Assembly (NCBI GenBank): GCA_018267575.1
Contig: JAFDYF010000057.1
Location: 1 to 64,000, forward strand
DNA length: 64,000 nt
Direction: 5' to 3'
Origin: Bacteroidota bacterium
GTDB lineage: Bacteria; Bacteroidota; Bacteroidia; Chitinophagales; Chitinophagaceae
The translations under genes were made by a program, and so were the position numbers. Each line of letters starts with the position of its first letter. The stretch's first letter is position 1. The notes below the pieces were generated by a model that worked only from the letters and a program-made list of their open reading frames with translations, was not told the DNA's origin and ran no database searches. This document shows positions 36,589 to 45,807 of the stretch, in pieces.

Positions 36589-38859
36589 ATGCCAACAACC
36601 ACAGCAAAAAAAGCAAGCAGTAAAAAATCAAAACCTGCCGTTTCCAAATCTCCCAACCTAAAAATTTCTGATGAGCTATTGAAACAGCTTCAGGAAAATT
36701 TCGGGTTCGATTCCTTTAAAGACAATCAGGATGCCATCATACAGAACCTCTTGATTGGCAAAGATACATTTGTGATTATGCCCACTGGCGGTGGAAAGAG
36801 CCTCTGCTACCAATTGCCAGCCATGATCAGTGAAGGCGTGGCCATTATCGTGAGCCCTTTGATTGCGCTGATGAAAAATCAGGTGGACCTGGTAAGGTCT
36901 TACAGCAGTAAGGATAATGTGGCGCATTTTCTAAATTCAACCCTGAACAAAAAACAGATAAAGGAAGTACATGACGACCTGTTGAACGGGCATACCAAAA
37001 TGCTGTACGTGGCTCCGGAAACCCTTACCAAACAGGAGAACCTCGATTTTTTCAGCGACCTGAAAATTTCTTTTTTCGCCGTGGACGAAGCACACTGTAT
37101 TTCGGAATGGGGCCACGACTTTAGGCCTGAATATAGAAGATTGCGGGAAATTATGGATCAGGTAAGCCCAAAAGCGCCAGTCATAGCTTTAACGGCAACG
37201 GCTACCCCAAAAGTGCAGAGCGATATTATCCAAAACCTAGGTCTCCGCGACCCAAAAATATTTCTATCTTCCTTTAACCGTCCCAATCTATATTATGAAG
37301 TGCTTCCCAAAATAAAAAAGGAAGATGCGGATAAAAGCATTGTCAAGTTCATCGTACAGAACAAAGGCAAAAGCGGTATTATTTATACCCTGAACCGAAA
37401 GACTACCGAAGAATTGGCCGACATGTTGGTGGCAAACGGTGTAAAAGCAGTTGCCTATCATGCCGGGCTGGATAGTAAGCTGAGGGCTGAAAGGCAGGAC
37501 CTTTTTTTGAACGAGGACACGCAAGTGATTGTGGCCACCATTGCTTTTGGTATGGGTATCGACAAACCGGATATCCGTTTTGTGATCCATTATAATATCC
37601 CGAAATCGATAGAGAACTATTATCAGGAAACAGGCCGTGCCGGTCGGGATGGTCTGGAAGGGAAATGCATTCTTTATTACAGTCATAAAGATGTATCCAA
37701 GTTGGAACATCTGATGAAAGATAAGCCATTGAGCGAACGCGAAGTGGTAGCACAGTTGATCAACGAAACCGTGGCTTTTGCTGAAAGCGGGGTTTGCAGG
37801 CGAAAAGTGCTGATGAGTTATTTTGGTGAGGAATATACCCAAGAGAATTGCGGGGAATGTGATAACTGTCTACACCCGAAAGAAAAAGTGGAAGCCAAGG
37901 ACAATGCGGTTAAGGCGCTAAAAGCGGTAAAAGCATTGGATGAACGTTTTGCTACCGAATACTGCATCCACCTGATTACCGGAAAGCTTACCCCAAAAAT
38001 AAAAATGTACCGTCATGAAGGCATTCCCGAATTTGGGATTGGCAATGACGAGCCGGAACATTTTTGGAATTCCTTGATCCGCCAATTATTGATTGAAGGG
38101 TTATTGAAAAAAGATATTGAAGAATATGGTGTGCTGAAGCTTACCAAAAAAGGAGAGGATTTTATCAAAAAACCAAAATCCTTCCCGATTGTACTGAACA
38201 ATTTGTTTGAAGAGGCCAATGCCGATGACGAAGAAGCTGCTGAAAGCGCTAGCAGCGGCTCTGCAACCGATGAAAAATTGTTTGAGTTGTTGAAAGACCT
38301 TCGGCAAAAGGAGGCGAAGAAAAAAAAGCTGCCCCCATTTGTCATCTTCTTGGAAAACTCCTTGCAGGATATGGCCAGCCAATACCCCACCAGCATGGAG
38401 GAATTGGAAAAATGCCAGGGTGTGAGCAAGGGGAAGGCCATCCGTTATGGAAAGCCGTTTTTAGAAGTGATTGCGAAATATGTGGAAGAAAACGACATTG
38501 AAAAGCCCGATGAGTTTGTGATGAAGAGTGTGGTGAACAAGAGCATGCACAAGGTTTATTTTATCCAGCAAACGGATAAGAAGATACCGCTGGAGACCAT
38601 TGCTAAAAATAAGGACATGAAGCTGGATACCCTGTTGGAAGAAATGGAAACCATTGCTGCCAGTGGCACCAAGCTCAACATCGATTATGCCATCGATGAA
38701 ATGCTGGATGACGATGAGCAGGATGAGATCATCGACTATTTCAAAAGTTGTGAAACCAGTAGTCTGGAAGTGGCCCGCCAGGAACTTTCCGATGGTGATT
38801 TTACCTTGGAACAGCTCAAGATTATGAGGATCAAATTTTTGAACGAATACGGAATGTAG
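36589..38859 (+). CDS. recQ: ATP-dependent DNA helicase RecQ
   Basis: The 756-residue product is a 3'-5' helicase in recombination and fork repair. A Lys/Ser-rich leader (1-25) precedes the helicase core with PTGGGKSLCYQLPA near 65-78, the DEAH box in VDEAHCISEWGHDF near 165-178, TATATP near 203-208 and QETGRAGRDG near 345-354. The zinc site is in CRRKVLMSYFGEEYTQENCGECDNC, followed by an RQC-like region and an HRDC domain (VIFLENSLQDMASQYP...GKAIRYG, about 585-635). A further roughly 120-residue C-terminal extension follows, common in Bacteroidota. The ATG at 36589 is preferred to a TTG two codons upstream. Confidence 0.96.
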   Translation: MPTTTAKKASSKKSKPAVSKSPNLKISDELLKQLQENFGFDSFKDNQDAIIQNLLIGKDTFVIMPTGGGKSLCYQLPAMISEGVAIIVSPLIALMKNQVDLVRSYSSKDNVAHFLNSTLNKKQIKEVHDDLLNGHTKMLYVAPETLTKQENLDFFSDLKISFFAVDEAHCISEWGHDFRPEYRRLREIMDQVSPKAPVIALTATATPKVQSDIIQNLGLRDPKIFLSSFNRPNLYYEVLPKIKKEDADKSIVKFIVQNKGKSGIIYTLNRKTTEELADMLVANGVKAVAYHAGLDSKLRAERQDLFLNEDTQVIVATIAFGMGIDKPDIRFVIHYNIPKSIENYYQETGRAGRDGLEGKCILYYSHKDVSKLEHLMKDKPLSEREVVAQLINETVAFAESGVCRRKVLMSYFGEEYTQENCGECDNCLHPKEKVEAKDNAVKALKAVKALDERFATEYCIHLITGKLTPKIKMYRHEGIPEFGIGNDEPEHFWNSLIRQLLIEGLLKKDIEEYGVLKLTKKGEDFIKKPKSFPIVLNNLFEEANADDEEAAESASSGSATDEKLFELLKDLRQKEAKKKKLPPFVIFLENSLQDMASQYPTSMEELEKCQGVSKGKAIRYGKPFLEVIAKYVEENDIEKPDEFVMKSVVNKSMHKVYFIQQTDKKIPLETIAKNKDMKLDTLLEEMETIAASGTKLNIDYAIDEMLDDDEQDEIIDYFKSCETSSLEVARQELSDGDFTLEQLKIMRIKFLNEYGM

Positions 38860-39041
38860 GGTTGGAGAGTCGGGAAGACGGGAAGTCTGTAAAGTCGGGA
38901 AGTAGGGAGTCGTTAGTCGGGAGTCCGGAGAAGGCGTAAGGTTTAGGGTGGAGGGGGTAAGGAATGCGGTAAAAGGGTGGAAAGCTTGAAGAATATTTTT
39001 ACATATTGATTGGAAAGGCTATTTTTGCAGCCCAAATAAAT

Positions 39042-39114
39042 GGTGCGGTAGCTCAGTCGGTAGAGCAAAGGACTGAAAATCCTTGTGTCGGCGGTTCGAT
39101 CCCGCCCCACACCA
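39042..39114 (+). tRNA. tRNA-Phe (anticodon GAA)
   Basis: The 73-base cloverleaf has acceptor GGTGCGG/CCACACC, D arm GCTC-AGTCGGTA-GAGC, anticodon arm AAGGA-CTGAAAA-TCCTT with GAA, a 5-base variable loop, T arm GGCGG-TTCGATC-CCGCC and discriminator A. CCA is not encoded. Position 5-68 is a C-A mismatch in the acceptor stem, which is unusual. A hairpin terminator follows at once. Confidence 0.93.
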
Positions 39115-39118
39115 CAGG

Positions 39119-39147
39119 AAAGATCATCAGCAATGATGGTCTTTTTT
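39119..39147 (+). terminator. Terminator of tRNA-Phe
   Basis: AAAGATCATC (39119-39128) pairs with GATGGTCTTT (39135-39144) with one G-T pair around a 6-base loop, followed by T residues. Confidence 0.85.
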
Positions 39148-39179
39148 GTTTCCTCGATATTAATTTTTTCTGAACGCCA

Positions 39180-39510
39180 TTGTTGGTATGTAGGGCGGGC
39201 TGCTGTGCGTGGGCCTACCAACAACCCAATGCCCTGGTTCTTGTCTAAACAACTACCCCACCAATCCCTTCATCCTCTCAAATCCCAGTTCAGACATTTA
39301 TGGTTCAACTACCTTTTGTCTGCACCATGGATTAAATGGATTGAATGATTACACGGAACGTTTTTATGCCTAAGGAGCGAAGTTAATTGTCTTCATCATC
39401 CCACCAATCCATAAATCAAAAAACCCCAGCTCAGGTTTTTATTTAATGACTAACTGAGAAGCAAGAAATCAGGGAAATCCATCAATCGGTGCAAATCCGT
39501 GATTCAGACA
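39180..39510 (+). repeat. Long direct repeat A with hairpin H1, left of the barrel/SUMF1-like gene
   Basis: About 330 bases recur at 42444-42769 with high similarity, including ACAACTACCCCACCAATCCC, CAGTTCAGACATTTATGG, GGATTAAATGGATTGAATGA and GCAAATCCGTGATT. It begins with hairpin H1 (TTGTTGGTA at 39180-39188, TACCAACAA at 39216-39224) and contains a second inverted repeat built on GTTCAGAC/GTCTG. It fills most of the gene-free gap 39115-39642. No reading frame in it is convincing. Confidence 0.88.
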
Positions 39511-39642
39511 AACAGCGTGAACAGGCGGCCCTGGCTGTTTCGTATCCACTGTAAAAATTTTAAATAATAGGTATATATTTCAGGTAAATAATATCAGCGC
39601 TACCAGTAATCAAAGCCCCCATCAAATAAAATAATTAACCGC

Positions 39643-42429
39643 ATGAAAATATTTATCAGGCTATACACTTTGGTTTTTCTCTTGGCCATGGTCGTAAAAA
39701 CCAATGCACAGGAGATTAAAAAACTGGATACCAACAATGGCCTTCAGGTGGTTTCATTGAACGGTCAGAAAATATTTCTCCCGGCGAATACGCCGCTTCT
39801 TTCCTACGAAATGGATAAGATGCCGGTCATACCCAAACCGGATGACAATAGCATCCAGATCATAGTATTGCCGGTAGAAAATTTCTCACCGGGCTATAAG
39901 GCAGTGATCACATTCAAAAATATTTCCTCCAAAAAAATCAACATTCGAAATATCGTGCCCCTTGGTACAAGCAACAAGTCGAGCTATATAACAGGCTTGG
40001 GCGATTATGGTTTATCAAGGACCCATTTGTTCATCCCCGGCAGGCTGCCCGTAAATTGTATTTTGCCGGACAACGCATGGAACCTAGGTTTTAGCACGAT
40101 GCGTTTGGATAGCAACCAGTCCATCTGTGCCTTGATGAGGCGTGATAATAAATCCGCTGTGAAAACCAGCATCTCCAGGTTTGAAAATATTTTGGAACCG
40201 GGTGGCAGCATCAGCTATAATCTTTATATAGATTTCTTCAGCGGTGAATGGCAGGAAGGTTTGAGAAAAATGCTCCAGGAAAGATATCTCTATGACGTGG
40301 AAAATTTTGATAACAGCCTTTTCGAACGAAGTGATTTAAAATGGATCCGTCATAGTTATGTGATGCACCTGATCATGAACTGGGATAAAATTTATTATGA
40401 TATCGAGGATGGTAAATTTCATTTGAACGAATTTTTGATGCGGGGGCAAAAGCTTTATGGGGGCGATGAGGTGGTTGGCCTATGGCCTACCTGGCCCACG
40501 CTTGGGATCGATCAGCGAAACCAGTTTGATATGTTTCGTGACCTTCCGGGGGGCTTGGAACAATTTAAAAAAACGGTGGCGGAGGCCCATGCTTTGGGAA
40601 CGAAAATATTTGTGGCCTATAACCCTTGGGACGAAAGCACCAGGGCAGAAGACCATCTCAAAGGGCTGGCCAATGTGCTTAAAAATACCAATGCAGATGG
40701 CGCTATCCTTGATACAAAGGGGGGGTCGAACAAGGAATTACAGGATGCTGCAGATGCGGTAAAGAAAGGGGTGATCATGTACAGTGAGGGGATGGCCGTG
40801 CCCAAAGATATGCAGGGCATCGTTTCGGGCCGTGTGCACAACGCCCTATACTATCCGCCATTATTGAGCCTCACCAAATTTATCAAACCCGACTTTGCCA
40901 TTTTTCGTGTGGCAGAAGTATACAAGGAACCGATCAAAAGGGAATATGCCACTTCTTTTTTTAATGGCTATGGAACAGAGCTCAACATCTTTGCCCCGGG
41001 GCAGCCTTCCTGGGTGGAGGAACAATACAAGTACCTGGGCCGCACGAGCAGGATATTGCGGGAGAACACCTACAACTTCACCGAAAAAAATTATGTGCCG
41101 CTCATCCCAACTGCTTTTGATTCCATCTATGTCAACAAATGGCCAAAGGGAGAAAAAACCATTTACACGGTTTTCAGTTTGATCCCCCAAGGGTTTAAAG
41201 ATTATTTGTTCGAAGTGGATACTTCTACGAACAGTCACTATATAGACCTGTGGCATCACAAAAACCTTCAACCAAAAAGGGTCCATGATAAAATGATGAT
41301 CGAAGTGGAAACAGATGCATTCAACAAAACATTTTTGGGGACCAACAACGAGGGTGAAGTGGATTGCATTGCCCAACTCCCAAACCTACTAAATACAAGT
41401 CTTTCCGGCGATACACTGTTTGTGCAAGCGGATCGGGGAGATTCGATCAAGGTATGGGCGGGGAACCCGGATTATGAAAAAACGCCCCACCGTCTTGCAA
41501 AAGGATCTTATAAGCTCAAACTCTTGGATGTTTTTGGTCGCTATGAAGGAAAGTTTGTGGTTCAATTATTTGACAAAGGGATTTTGTTGGATGAAAATTT
41601 GGTAGAGATCATTCCCGGAACCCCACGCCTGGCAAGTCGTAATTCAGAAACAAAAAAAGCTAGTGGAAAAGAAAAGGATATGGTAAAAATACCAGCAGGC
41701 TCTTTTGAATTCAAGACCACGCATGGGGATGAATTTATTCCCTATCCCAAGGACAATGAGGGAAAGACGTTCAAAATGACGGCCTATATGATGGACAAGT
41801 ACCCTGTAACGAATGCCCAGTATTATGAATTTATAAAAGCCACCAAATATCATCCTATGGATGGGACCAATTTTTTAAAGCATTGGGAAAATGGTAAACC
41901 AAAGCTTGGGGAAGAAAACTATCCCGTGGTTTATGTGAGTTATGAGGATGCGAAAGCGTATTCCAAATGGGCGGGGAAACGTTTGCCCACTGAAATCGAA
42001 TGGCAATATGCAGCACAGACTTCCGATGGAAGGGAATGGCCTTGGGCAAAGGAAACGAACAGTATCATACGCAAAGAGGAACCGGTCACGGAAACGCTTA
42101 CCATATTCAAGATACAGGGTATCGACAGCACGCAGGCGAATACCGGCAATGGCAGGCCCGATCCTGTTGGCAAATATAAAAATGGTGTAAACCCCAATGG
42201 TCTCTACGATTTAACTGGATCGGTATGGCAATTGACAAATGACCTGTACAAAAATGGCTCTTATGCTTATATCATTATGAAAGGCGGCTCTTATTACAAT
42301 CCTTCTTCTAGCTGGTGGTATGTGCAGGGCGGGCCAAGGGAATTGCATTTCAGACAGTACCTGTTGAGGGTTTCACAAGGCTTTGAAAGAAATGCGACCG
42401 TGGGGTTCCGCTGTGTGAAAGACCTGTAA
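39643..42429 (+). CDS. Secreted barrel-like protein with C-terminal SUMF1/FGE-like domain
   Basis: The 928-residue product has a signal peptide (cleavage near TNAQE, 19-24), an N-terminal beta region (about 60-200), a middle domain (about 230-500) with features of a TIM-barrel glycosidase (GGDEVVGLWPTWPTLG, GTKIFVAYNPWDES, ADGAILDTKGGS, IMYSEGMAVPKD), and a C-terminal domain (about 680-928) of the formylglycine-generating enzyme type (KYPVTNAQYYEFIKATKYHP, YPVVYVSYEDAKAYSKWAGK, GLYDLTGSVWQLTND, GFRCVKD). The copper-binding Cys pair of true sulfatase activators is not visible (GGSYYNPSSSWWYVQGG), so this domain may bind rather than catalyse. The gene lies between two 330-bp direct repeats. Confidence 0.8.
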   Translation: MKIFIRLYTLVFLLAMVVKTNAQEIKKLDTNNGLQVVSLNGQKIFLPANTPLLSYEMDKMPVIPKPDDNSIQIIVLPVENFSPGYKAVITFKNISSKKINIRNIVPLGTSNKSSYITGLGDYGLSRTHLFIPGRLPVNCILPDNAWNLGFSTMRLDSNQSICALMRRDNKSAVKTSISRFENILEPGGSISYNLYIDFFSGEWQEGLRKMLQERYLYDVENFDNSLFERSDLKWIRHSYVMHLIMNWDKIYYDIEDGKFHLNEFLMRGQKLYGGDEVVGLWPTWPTLGIDQRNQFDMFRDLPGGLEQFKKTVAEAHALGTKIFVAYNPWDESTRAEDHLKGLANVLKNTNADGAILDTKGGSNKELQDAADAVKKGVIMYSEGMAVPKDMQGIVSGRVHNALYYPPLLSLTKFIKPDFAIFRVAEVYKEPIKREYATSFFNGYGTELNIFAPGQPSWVEEQYKYLGRTSRILRENTYNFTEKNYVPLIPTAFDSIYVNKWPKGEKTIYTVFSLIPQGFKDYLFEVDTSTNSHYIDLWHHKNLQPKRVHDKMMIEVETDAFNKTFLGTNNEGEVDCIAQLPNLLNTSLSGDTLFVQADRGDSIKVWAGNPDYEKTPHRLAKGSYKLKLLDVFGRYEGKFVVQLFDKGILLDENLVEIIPGTPRLASRNSETKKASGKEKDMVKIPAGSFEFKTTHGDEFIPYPKDNEGKTFKMTAYMMDKYPVTNAQYYEFIKATKYHPMDGTNFLKHWENGKPKLGEENYPVVYVSYEDAKAYSKWAGKRLPTEIEWQYAAQTSDGREWPWAKETNSIIRKEEPVTETLTIFKIQGIDSTQANTGNGRPDPVGKYKNGVNPNGLYDLTGSVWQLTNDLYKNGSYAYIIMKGGSYYNPSSSWWYVQGGPRELHFRQYLLRVSQGFERNATVGFRCVKDL

Positions 42430-42442
42430 TAAAAGTGTTGCT

Positions 42443-42769
42443 GTTGTTGGTATGTAGGGCGGGCTGCTGTGCGCGGAAGTACAACAACCCAATACCCTGG
42501 TTCTTGTATAAACAACTACCCCACCAATCCCTTCATCCACCCAAATCCCAGTTCAGACATTTATGGTTCAACTACCTTTTGTCTGAACCACGGATTAAAT
42601 GGATTGAATGATTACACGGAACGTTGTATGCAGAGGAGCGAAGTGAGCTGTCTTTATCTTCCCACCAATCGATAAATCAAAAAATCCCAGCTAAGACTTT
42701 TATTGAACAACTAGCTTAGAAGCAAGATCAGTGAAATCCATTGATCCTTGCAAATCCGTGATTAAGACT
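42443..42769 (+). repeat. Long direct repeat B with hairpin H2, right of the barrel/SUMF1-like gene
   Basis: This second copy of the 330-bp repeat at 39180-39510 starts 14 bases after the stop codon of the barrel/SUMF1-like gene. Hairpin H2 (42443-42488) has a degenerate right arm (TACAACAAC). Both copies have the same orientation. Confidence 0.88.
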
Positions 42770-42830
42770 TCCCCGCAAACACTTTTATTTTATCGCCGCC
42801 ATCCCAGAAGCAGATACCCTTTGAGTCTGC

Positions 42831-42885
42831 GGCGAGTCTCGCACAGGCTGAATTAAGGCGCAAGAGGTTGCTGCGGAGACTCGCC
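42831..42885. repeat. Inverted repeat GGCGAGTCTC/GAGACTCGCC
   Basis: Arms at 42831-42840 and 42876-42885 are perfectly complementary and separated by 35 bases; a second GC-rich stem (TTCTCCG/CGGAGAA) follows. It lies in the rest of the gene-free gap 42430-42956 and could end transcription of the minus-strand gene that stops at 42957. Confidence 0.5.
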
Positions 42886-42956
42886 TGAGAAGCATTCTCC
42901 GTCAGCGGAGAAAATTGCATAGAGGCAATCTTCAAATTGTGTCTTGATGGTTTTCC

Positions 42957-43859
42957 TCACTCATTTTCCAAATTATATTCCTTTTTTAAACCCTTGATCA
43001 AAAGGGCCGCATGGGCCCGCAAGCTATCTGCGTTGTTTACTTTCAGCCAGATATATCTTGAGCGCACCAGTTCAACATAATCATTAAACAAGGTTTTGTC
43101 GTAAGACAGTAAAGGCGGGTTTGTTTTAACAAAAGAATCAATCCTGGGCTGCATCATAAAAGTATTTTTGGCAAGCCATATCTGATTAGCAAGGTTATTG
43201 TATTTGGAATCAAAAATTTTTGATCTTGCTTTTCTTACTTCCACATAAAGCCCATTATCTGTTTCTTCTACTTTTTGCCAGTTTCTGCAGAGCTGGTCAT
43301 ACTGCGCTACTTCCCGATTGAGGAATTTGTTGGTAAAATATCGCAGCGAGCCCGAACTTTCCATTTGGTGCATCGTGGCATCATGTGGCACAAAAGTCCG
43401 GTGCGCCCCACCCCACAAACCGTACCAGTACAGTTTTCCCGAAGCTATTTTCGTCAGGTCATTTTCAGCAATCAACTGCATCATGGTATCAATATTTGCG
43501 GAAGCGTAGCTGGTGTATTTGAGGTAGCTGTTTAGGTCGGATGTGTCCGCTTCCAGATCGGAGACCATGGTGGTAGCATACTCTTTTGCCTGTCTCTGTT
43601 CCTTGATATTTTCACGAATGGTTTCTGCAAAAAAACCCATCGTTACGGCAAGAAAGATCATGAGAAACTCCAAAAAATATTCTTTCCATTTTTTAGGTTC
43701 ATGGTGAAGGTCAGGGTGATGATGCACTTCCATATTTTCTATCGCTTGATTTTGTTGAACAGGTGCTGGATCGGTAGTAGAAATAATGTCAGCAGGAGGG
43801 TTTTCCGAAGGATGGTCTATCGGATTATCCAAAGATTCTTCCTCTATATGGTCTGCCAT
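42957..43859 (-). CDS. Membrane-anchored protein of unknown function (DUF6090-like)
   Basis: The 300-residue product has a Pro/Glu/His-rich N-terminal segment (about 1-55), HHHPDLHHEPKKWKEYFLEF just before a single membrane helix (LEFLMIFLAVTMGFFAE, about 63-79), and a long, mostly helical remainder of about 215 residues. The 'KKWKEYFLEFLMIFLAV' start of the helix is a recurring pattern in unknown Bacteroidota proteins. No enzymatic motif is seen. It is the only gene between hairpins H2 and H3. Confidence 0.7.
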   Translation of the reverse strand: MADHIEEESLDNPIDHPSENPPADIISTTDPAPVQQNQAIENMEVHHHPDLHHEPKKWKEYFLEFLMIFLAVTMGFFAETIRENIKEQRQAKEYATTMVSDLEADTSDLNSYLKYTSYASANIDTMMQLIAENDLTKIASGKLYWYGLWGGAHRTFVPHDATMHQMESSGSLRYFTNKFLNREVAQYDQLCRNWQKVEETDNGLYVEVRKARSKIFDSKYNNLANQIWLAKNTFMMQPRIDSFVKTNPPLLSYDKTLFNDYVELVRSRYIWLKVNNADSLRAHAALLIKGLKKEYNLENE

Positions 43860-44009
43860 GAAGTTTTGGTTGGTTAATATATAATCGTGCCGAATCGCAT
43901 GGGAACAAATAGGGCTTACCCCATCATGCGAAATTCAAATATAATGAACAATTTATTTAATGGATAGCTTTAAAAACGATGGGTCTTTAAAAATTTGCTG
44001 GCCCTCGCC

Positions 44010-44141
44010 GTTGTTGGTATTAGGGTGGGCTTCTGTGTGTAGGCCTACCAACAACCTTCTTGTTTATTGACCATATAAGAGATTATCATCTAAGTTTGGA
44101 TGTTGGTGGGCCATCTCGCAAGGCTATGCGCAACAGCAACC
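44010..44141 (+). repeat. Hairpin repeat H3 with conserved right flank
   Basis: GTTGTTGGTA (44010-44019) and TACCAACAAC (44046-44055) form the stem. The flank TTGACCATATAA...TTATCATCTA and CCATCTCGCAAGGCTATGCG recurs behind hairpin H4 at 45625-45712. H3 and H4 bracket the rhuM gene as direct repeats. Confidence 0.82.
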
Positions 44142-44311
44142 GGCGAAAAATAGTAAGATTGCTTGTCTGCTGCCCTACCTTCGGGAAATTCATCAAATAA
44201 TTTATCCCACTTAATAGATGCACTCTTTGGAAATTTTTCGCCAAAGAAGCTGAATGTAAGTGTGTTGCTAACTGGTGTTATTGGGATTATATTTAATTGA
44301 ATTTGTTGCAT
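44090..44311 (-). CDS. Small protein next to rhuM, C-terminus apparently replaced by repeat DNA
   Basis: The 73-residue frame starts three bases after the rhuM stop and reads QLNIIPITPVSNTLTFSFFG and SIKWDKLFDEFPE, which looks like genuine protein sequence with a regular hydrophobic pattern. The last 20 or so residues are translated from the H3 repeat flank, so the original gene was probably longer and was cut by the repeat. I do not recognise the family. It may be non-functional. Confidence 0.45.
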   Translation of the reverse strand: MQQIQLNIIPITPVSNTLTFSFFGEKFPKSASIKWDKLFDEFPEGRAADKQSYYFSPVAVAHSLARWPTNIQT

Positions 44312-44314
44312 TGA

Positions 44315-45418
44315 TTACTTTTTCTTTTTATCAGATTTGGTGGGTTTAGTTATTTTTTTTACTTCATTTTGTTCGGGGTCATTTTTATTTTCTTTTTTGT
44401 CCTCACGAACCGTTTCTTTTGTTTTTGTGATTTTAGCTGCAACGGTTTCAAAATCACTTACAAAGTTTTGGTCTTGTATTACCCTAAATTTTGCATACTC
44501 TTTTTCTACCAATTTCATTGCTACTTCGTGGCTTACTTTCCCTGCATCCTTCAGTATTTGATATTCGTTGAATTGCAAGAAAGCATCTAACCTTGTTACC
44601 CAGTCTGCCATTTTCATTGGTATTTGTCTTTCGGCTTGCAGCTCGGCAAAATCTAAATACATTGTAACTATACGTTCCAACTCTTTGATTTCTTTTTCCT
44701 TCATATAGTTTTTTGCAGTACCTATATCGCCTTTTAATACTTTGCCAGTGGGTGCATTTTTCCAAGTTGTTAAACCCATATTGGGTTTACTGGCATCGGC
44801 TCTTTGTGCTATTAGTTCGGCTGCTGTTTTGCCTGTAATAGCCCAATGCAATTTGTTTTGAACTGTTTTAAAGAACTTCTGTGTTATTTCTGCATCTTTA
44901 TTGTAATCAATGCTGCATTGCTCGTATATGTCTGTAATTTTGAGGTAAAAGCGTCTTTCACTGGCTCTTATTTCTCTGATGCGTTCTAAGAGTTCAGCAA
45001 AGTAATCTTTGCCAAAGCGTTTGCCTTGTTTGAGGCGTTCATCGTCTAACACAAAGCCTTTGATAATGAACTCCCTTAGGGTTTTGGTAGCCCAAATACG
45101 GAACTGGGTGGCATTGATGGAATTTACCCTGTAGCCTACGGCTATAATGGCATCTAAGCTGTAATAGGAAGTTTTGTAGTTTTTGCCATCGGTGGCAGTT
45201 GTTTCCAAAATGGAAATAACTGAATTTTCCTCTAACTCGTTGGTTTCAAAAATATTGGTTAAGTGCTTGCTAATGGCTGGCACTTTTACCCCAAATAATT
45301 CTGCCATTGTCTTTTGCGTAAGCCAAAAGGTTTCGTTGTTAAAAACTACTTCTATTTTCACATTACCCGTTGGGGTGGTGTAAAATATGATGTCGTTATT
45401 TTGATTTTTATCTGCCAT
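44315..45418 (-). CDS. RhuM-family protein
   Basis: The 367-residue product matches the RhuM family: TTPTGNVKIEVVFNNETFWL near 14-33, QKTMAELFGVKVPAISKHL near 35-53, the DGKNYKTSYYSLDAIIAVGYRVNS core near 75-98, and FRIWATKTLREFIIKGFVLDDERL near 105-128. The N-terminal half looks like a DNA-binding anti-repressor-type domain; the tail is Lys-rich. RhuM genes often lie in genomic islands and beside restriction systems; the molecular role is unknown. It is bracketed by hairpin repeats H3 and H4 and lies upstream of the type I restriction operon on the opposite strand. Confidence 0.9.
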   Translation of the reverse strand: MADKNQNNDIIFYTTPTGNVKIEVVFNNETFWLTQKTMAELFGVKVPAISKHLTNIFETNELEENSVISILETTATDGKNYKTSYYSLDAIIAVGYRVNSINATQFRIWATKTLREFIIKGFVLDDERLKQGKRFGKDYFAELLERIREIRASERRFYLKITDIYEQCSIDYNKDAEITQKFFKTVQNKLHWAITGKTAAELIAQRADASKPNMGLTTWKNAPTGKVLKGDIGTAKNYMKEKEIKELERIVTMYLDFAELQAERQIPMKMADWVTRLDAFLQFNEYQILKDAGKVSHEVAMKLVEKEYAKFRVIQDQNFVSDFETVAAKITKTKETVREDKKENKNDPEQNEVKKITKPTKSDKKKK

Positions 45419-45575
45419 AGTAAAATGTGATTTTCGCTTTATCTAATATTTCCTTGAAACTCCATAAACAATTTTCTATTACTGTGTTTTCTATAAACAT
45501 TTCTTTGGTGATATTTAATGGAACTCTTATGTTAGCCGTATGTTGTTCAATAATTTTATTCAATTTTTGCTCTTC
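45408..45575 (-). pseudogene. Truncated gene remnant upstream of rhuM
   Basis: Reading on the minus strand from the edge of hairpin H4, an open frame of 55 codons encodes EEQKLNKIIEQHTANIRVPL and then a stretch ending KAKITFYYGR, with its stop overlapping the rhuM start. The composition looks like real protein and the overlap is typical of an operon, but the frame has no proper start because the hairpin repeat has replaced its 5' part. The product family is not recognised. Confidence 0.4.
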
Positions 45576-45578
45576 GCC

Positions 45579-45712
45579 GTTGTTGGTATGTAGGGCGGCT
45601 TATGTGTGTTAGCATACCAATAACCATTTTGTTTCTTGACCATATAAAAGCTTATCATCTATGCCTCGATGTTTTGAAGCCATCTCGCAAGGCTATCCGC
45701 AACACCAGTGGT
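45579..45712 (+). repeat. Hairpin repeat H4 with conserved right flank
   Basis: GTTGTTGGTATG (45579-45590) and CATACCAATAAC (45613-45624) form the stem with one mismatch. The flank TTGACCATATAAAAGCTTAT and GCCATCTCGCAAGGCTATCC repeats the flank of H3. It lies in the 655-base gap 45419-46073 between rhuM and hsdM, which otherwise holds only the gene remnant and H5. Confidence 0.82.
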
Positions 45713-45807
45713 GGAGATATCCTAGACACTGTCTCGGAAATTTAAAGCCTACACCGTGGTTCGTGTCCTCAAGCCACTTTTTCTTTTGTTTCTTGGCTTA
45801 TTCCGCC

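Noticed and set aside
39085..39348. 87-residue frame after tRNA-Phe
   Set aside because: It begins inside the tRNA and runs through the terminator and hairpin repeat.
39643..42429. True formylglycine-generating enzyme for sulfatases
   Set aside because: The expected Cys pair is not visible and no sulfatase gene is nearby.
45427..45612. 61-residue plus-strand frame
   Set aside because: The opposite strand reads as more protein-like sequence that overlaps the rhuM start; the plus-strand frame runs into hairpin H4.
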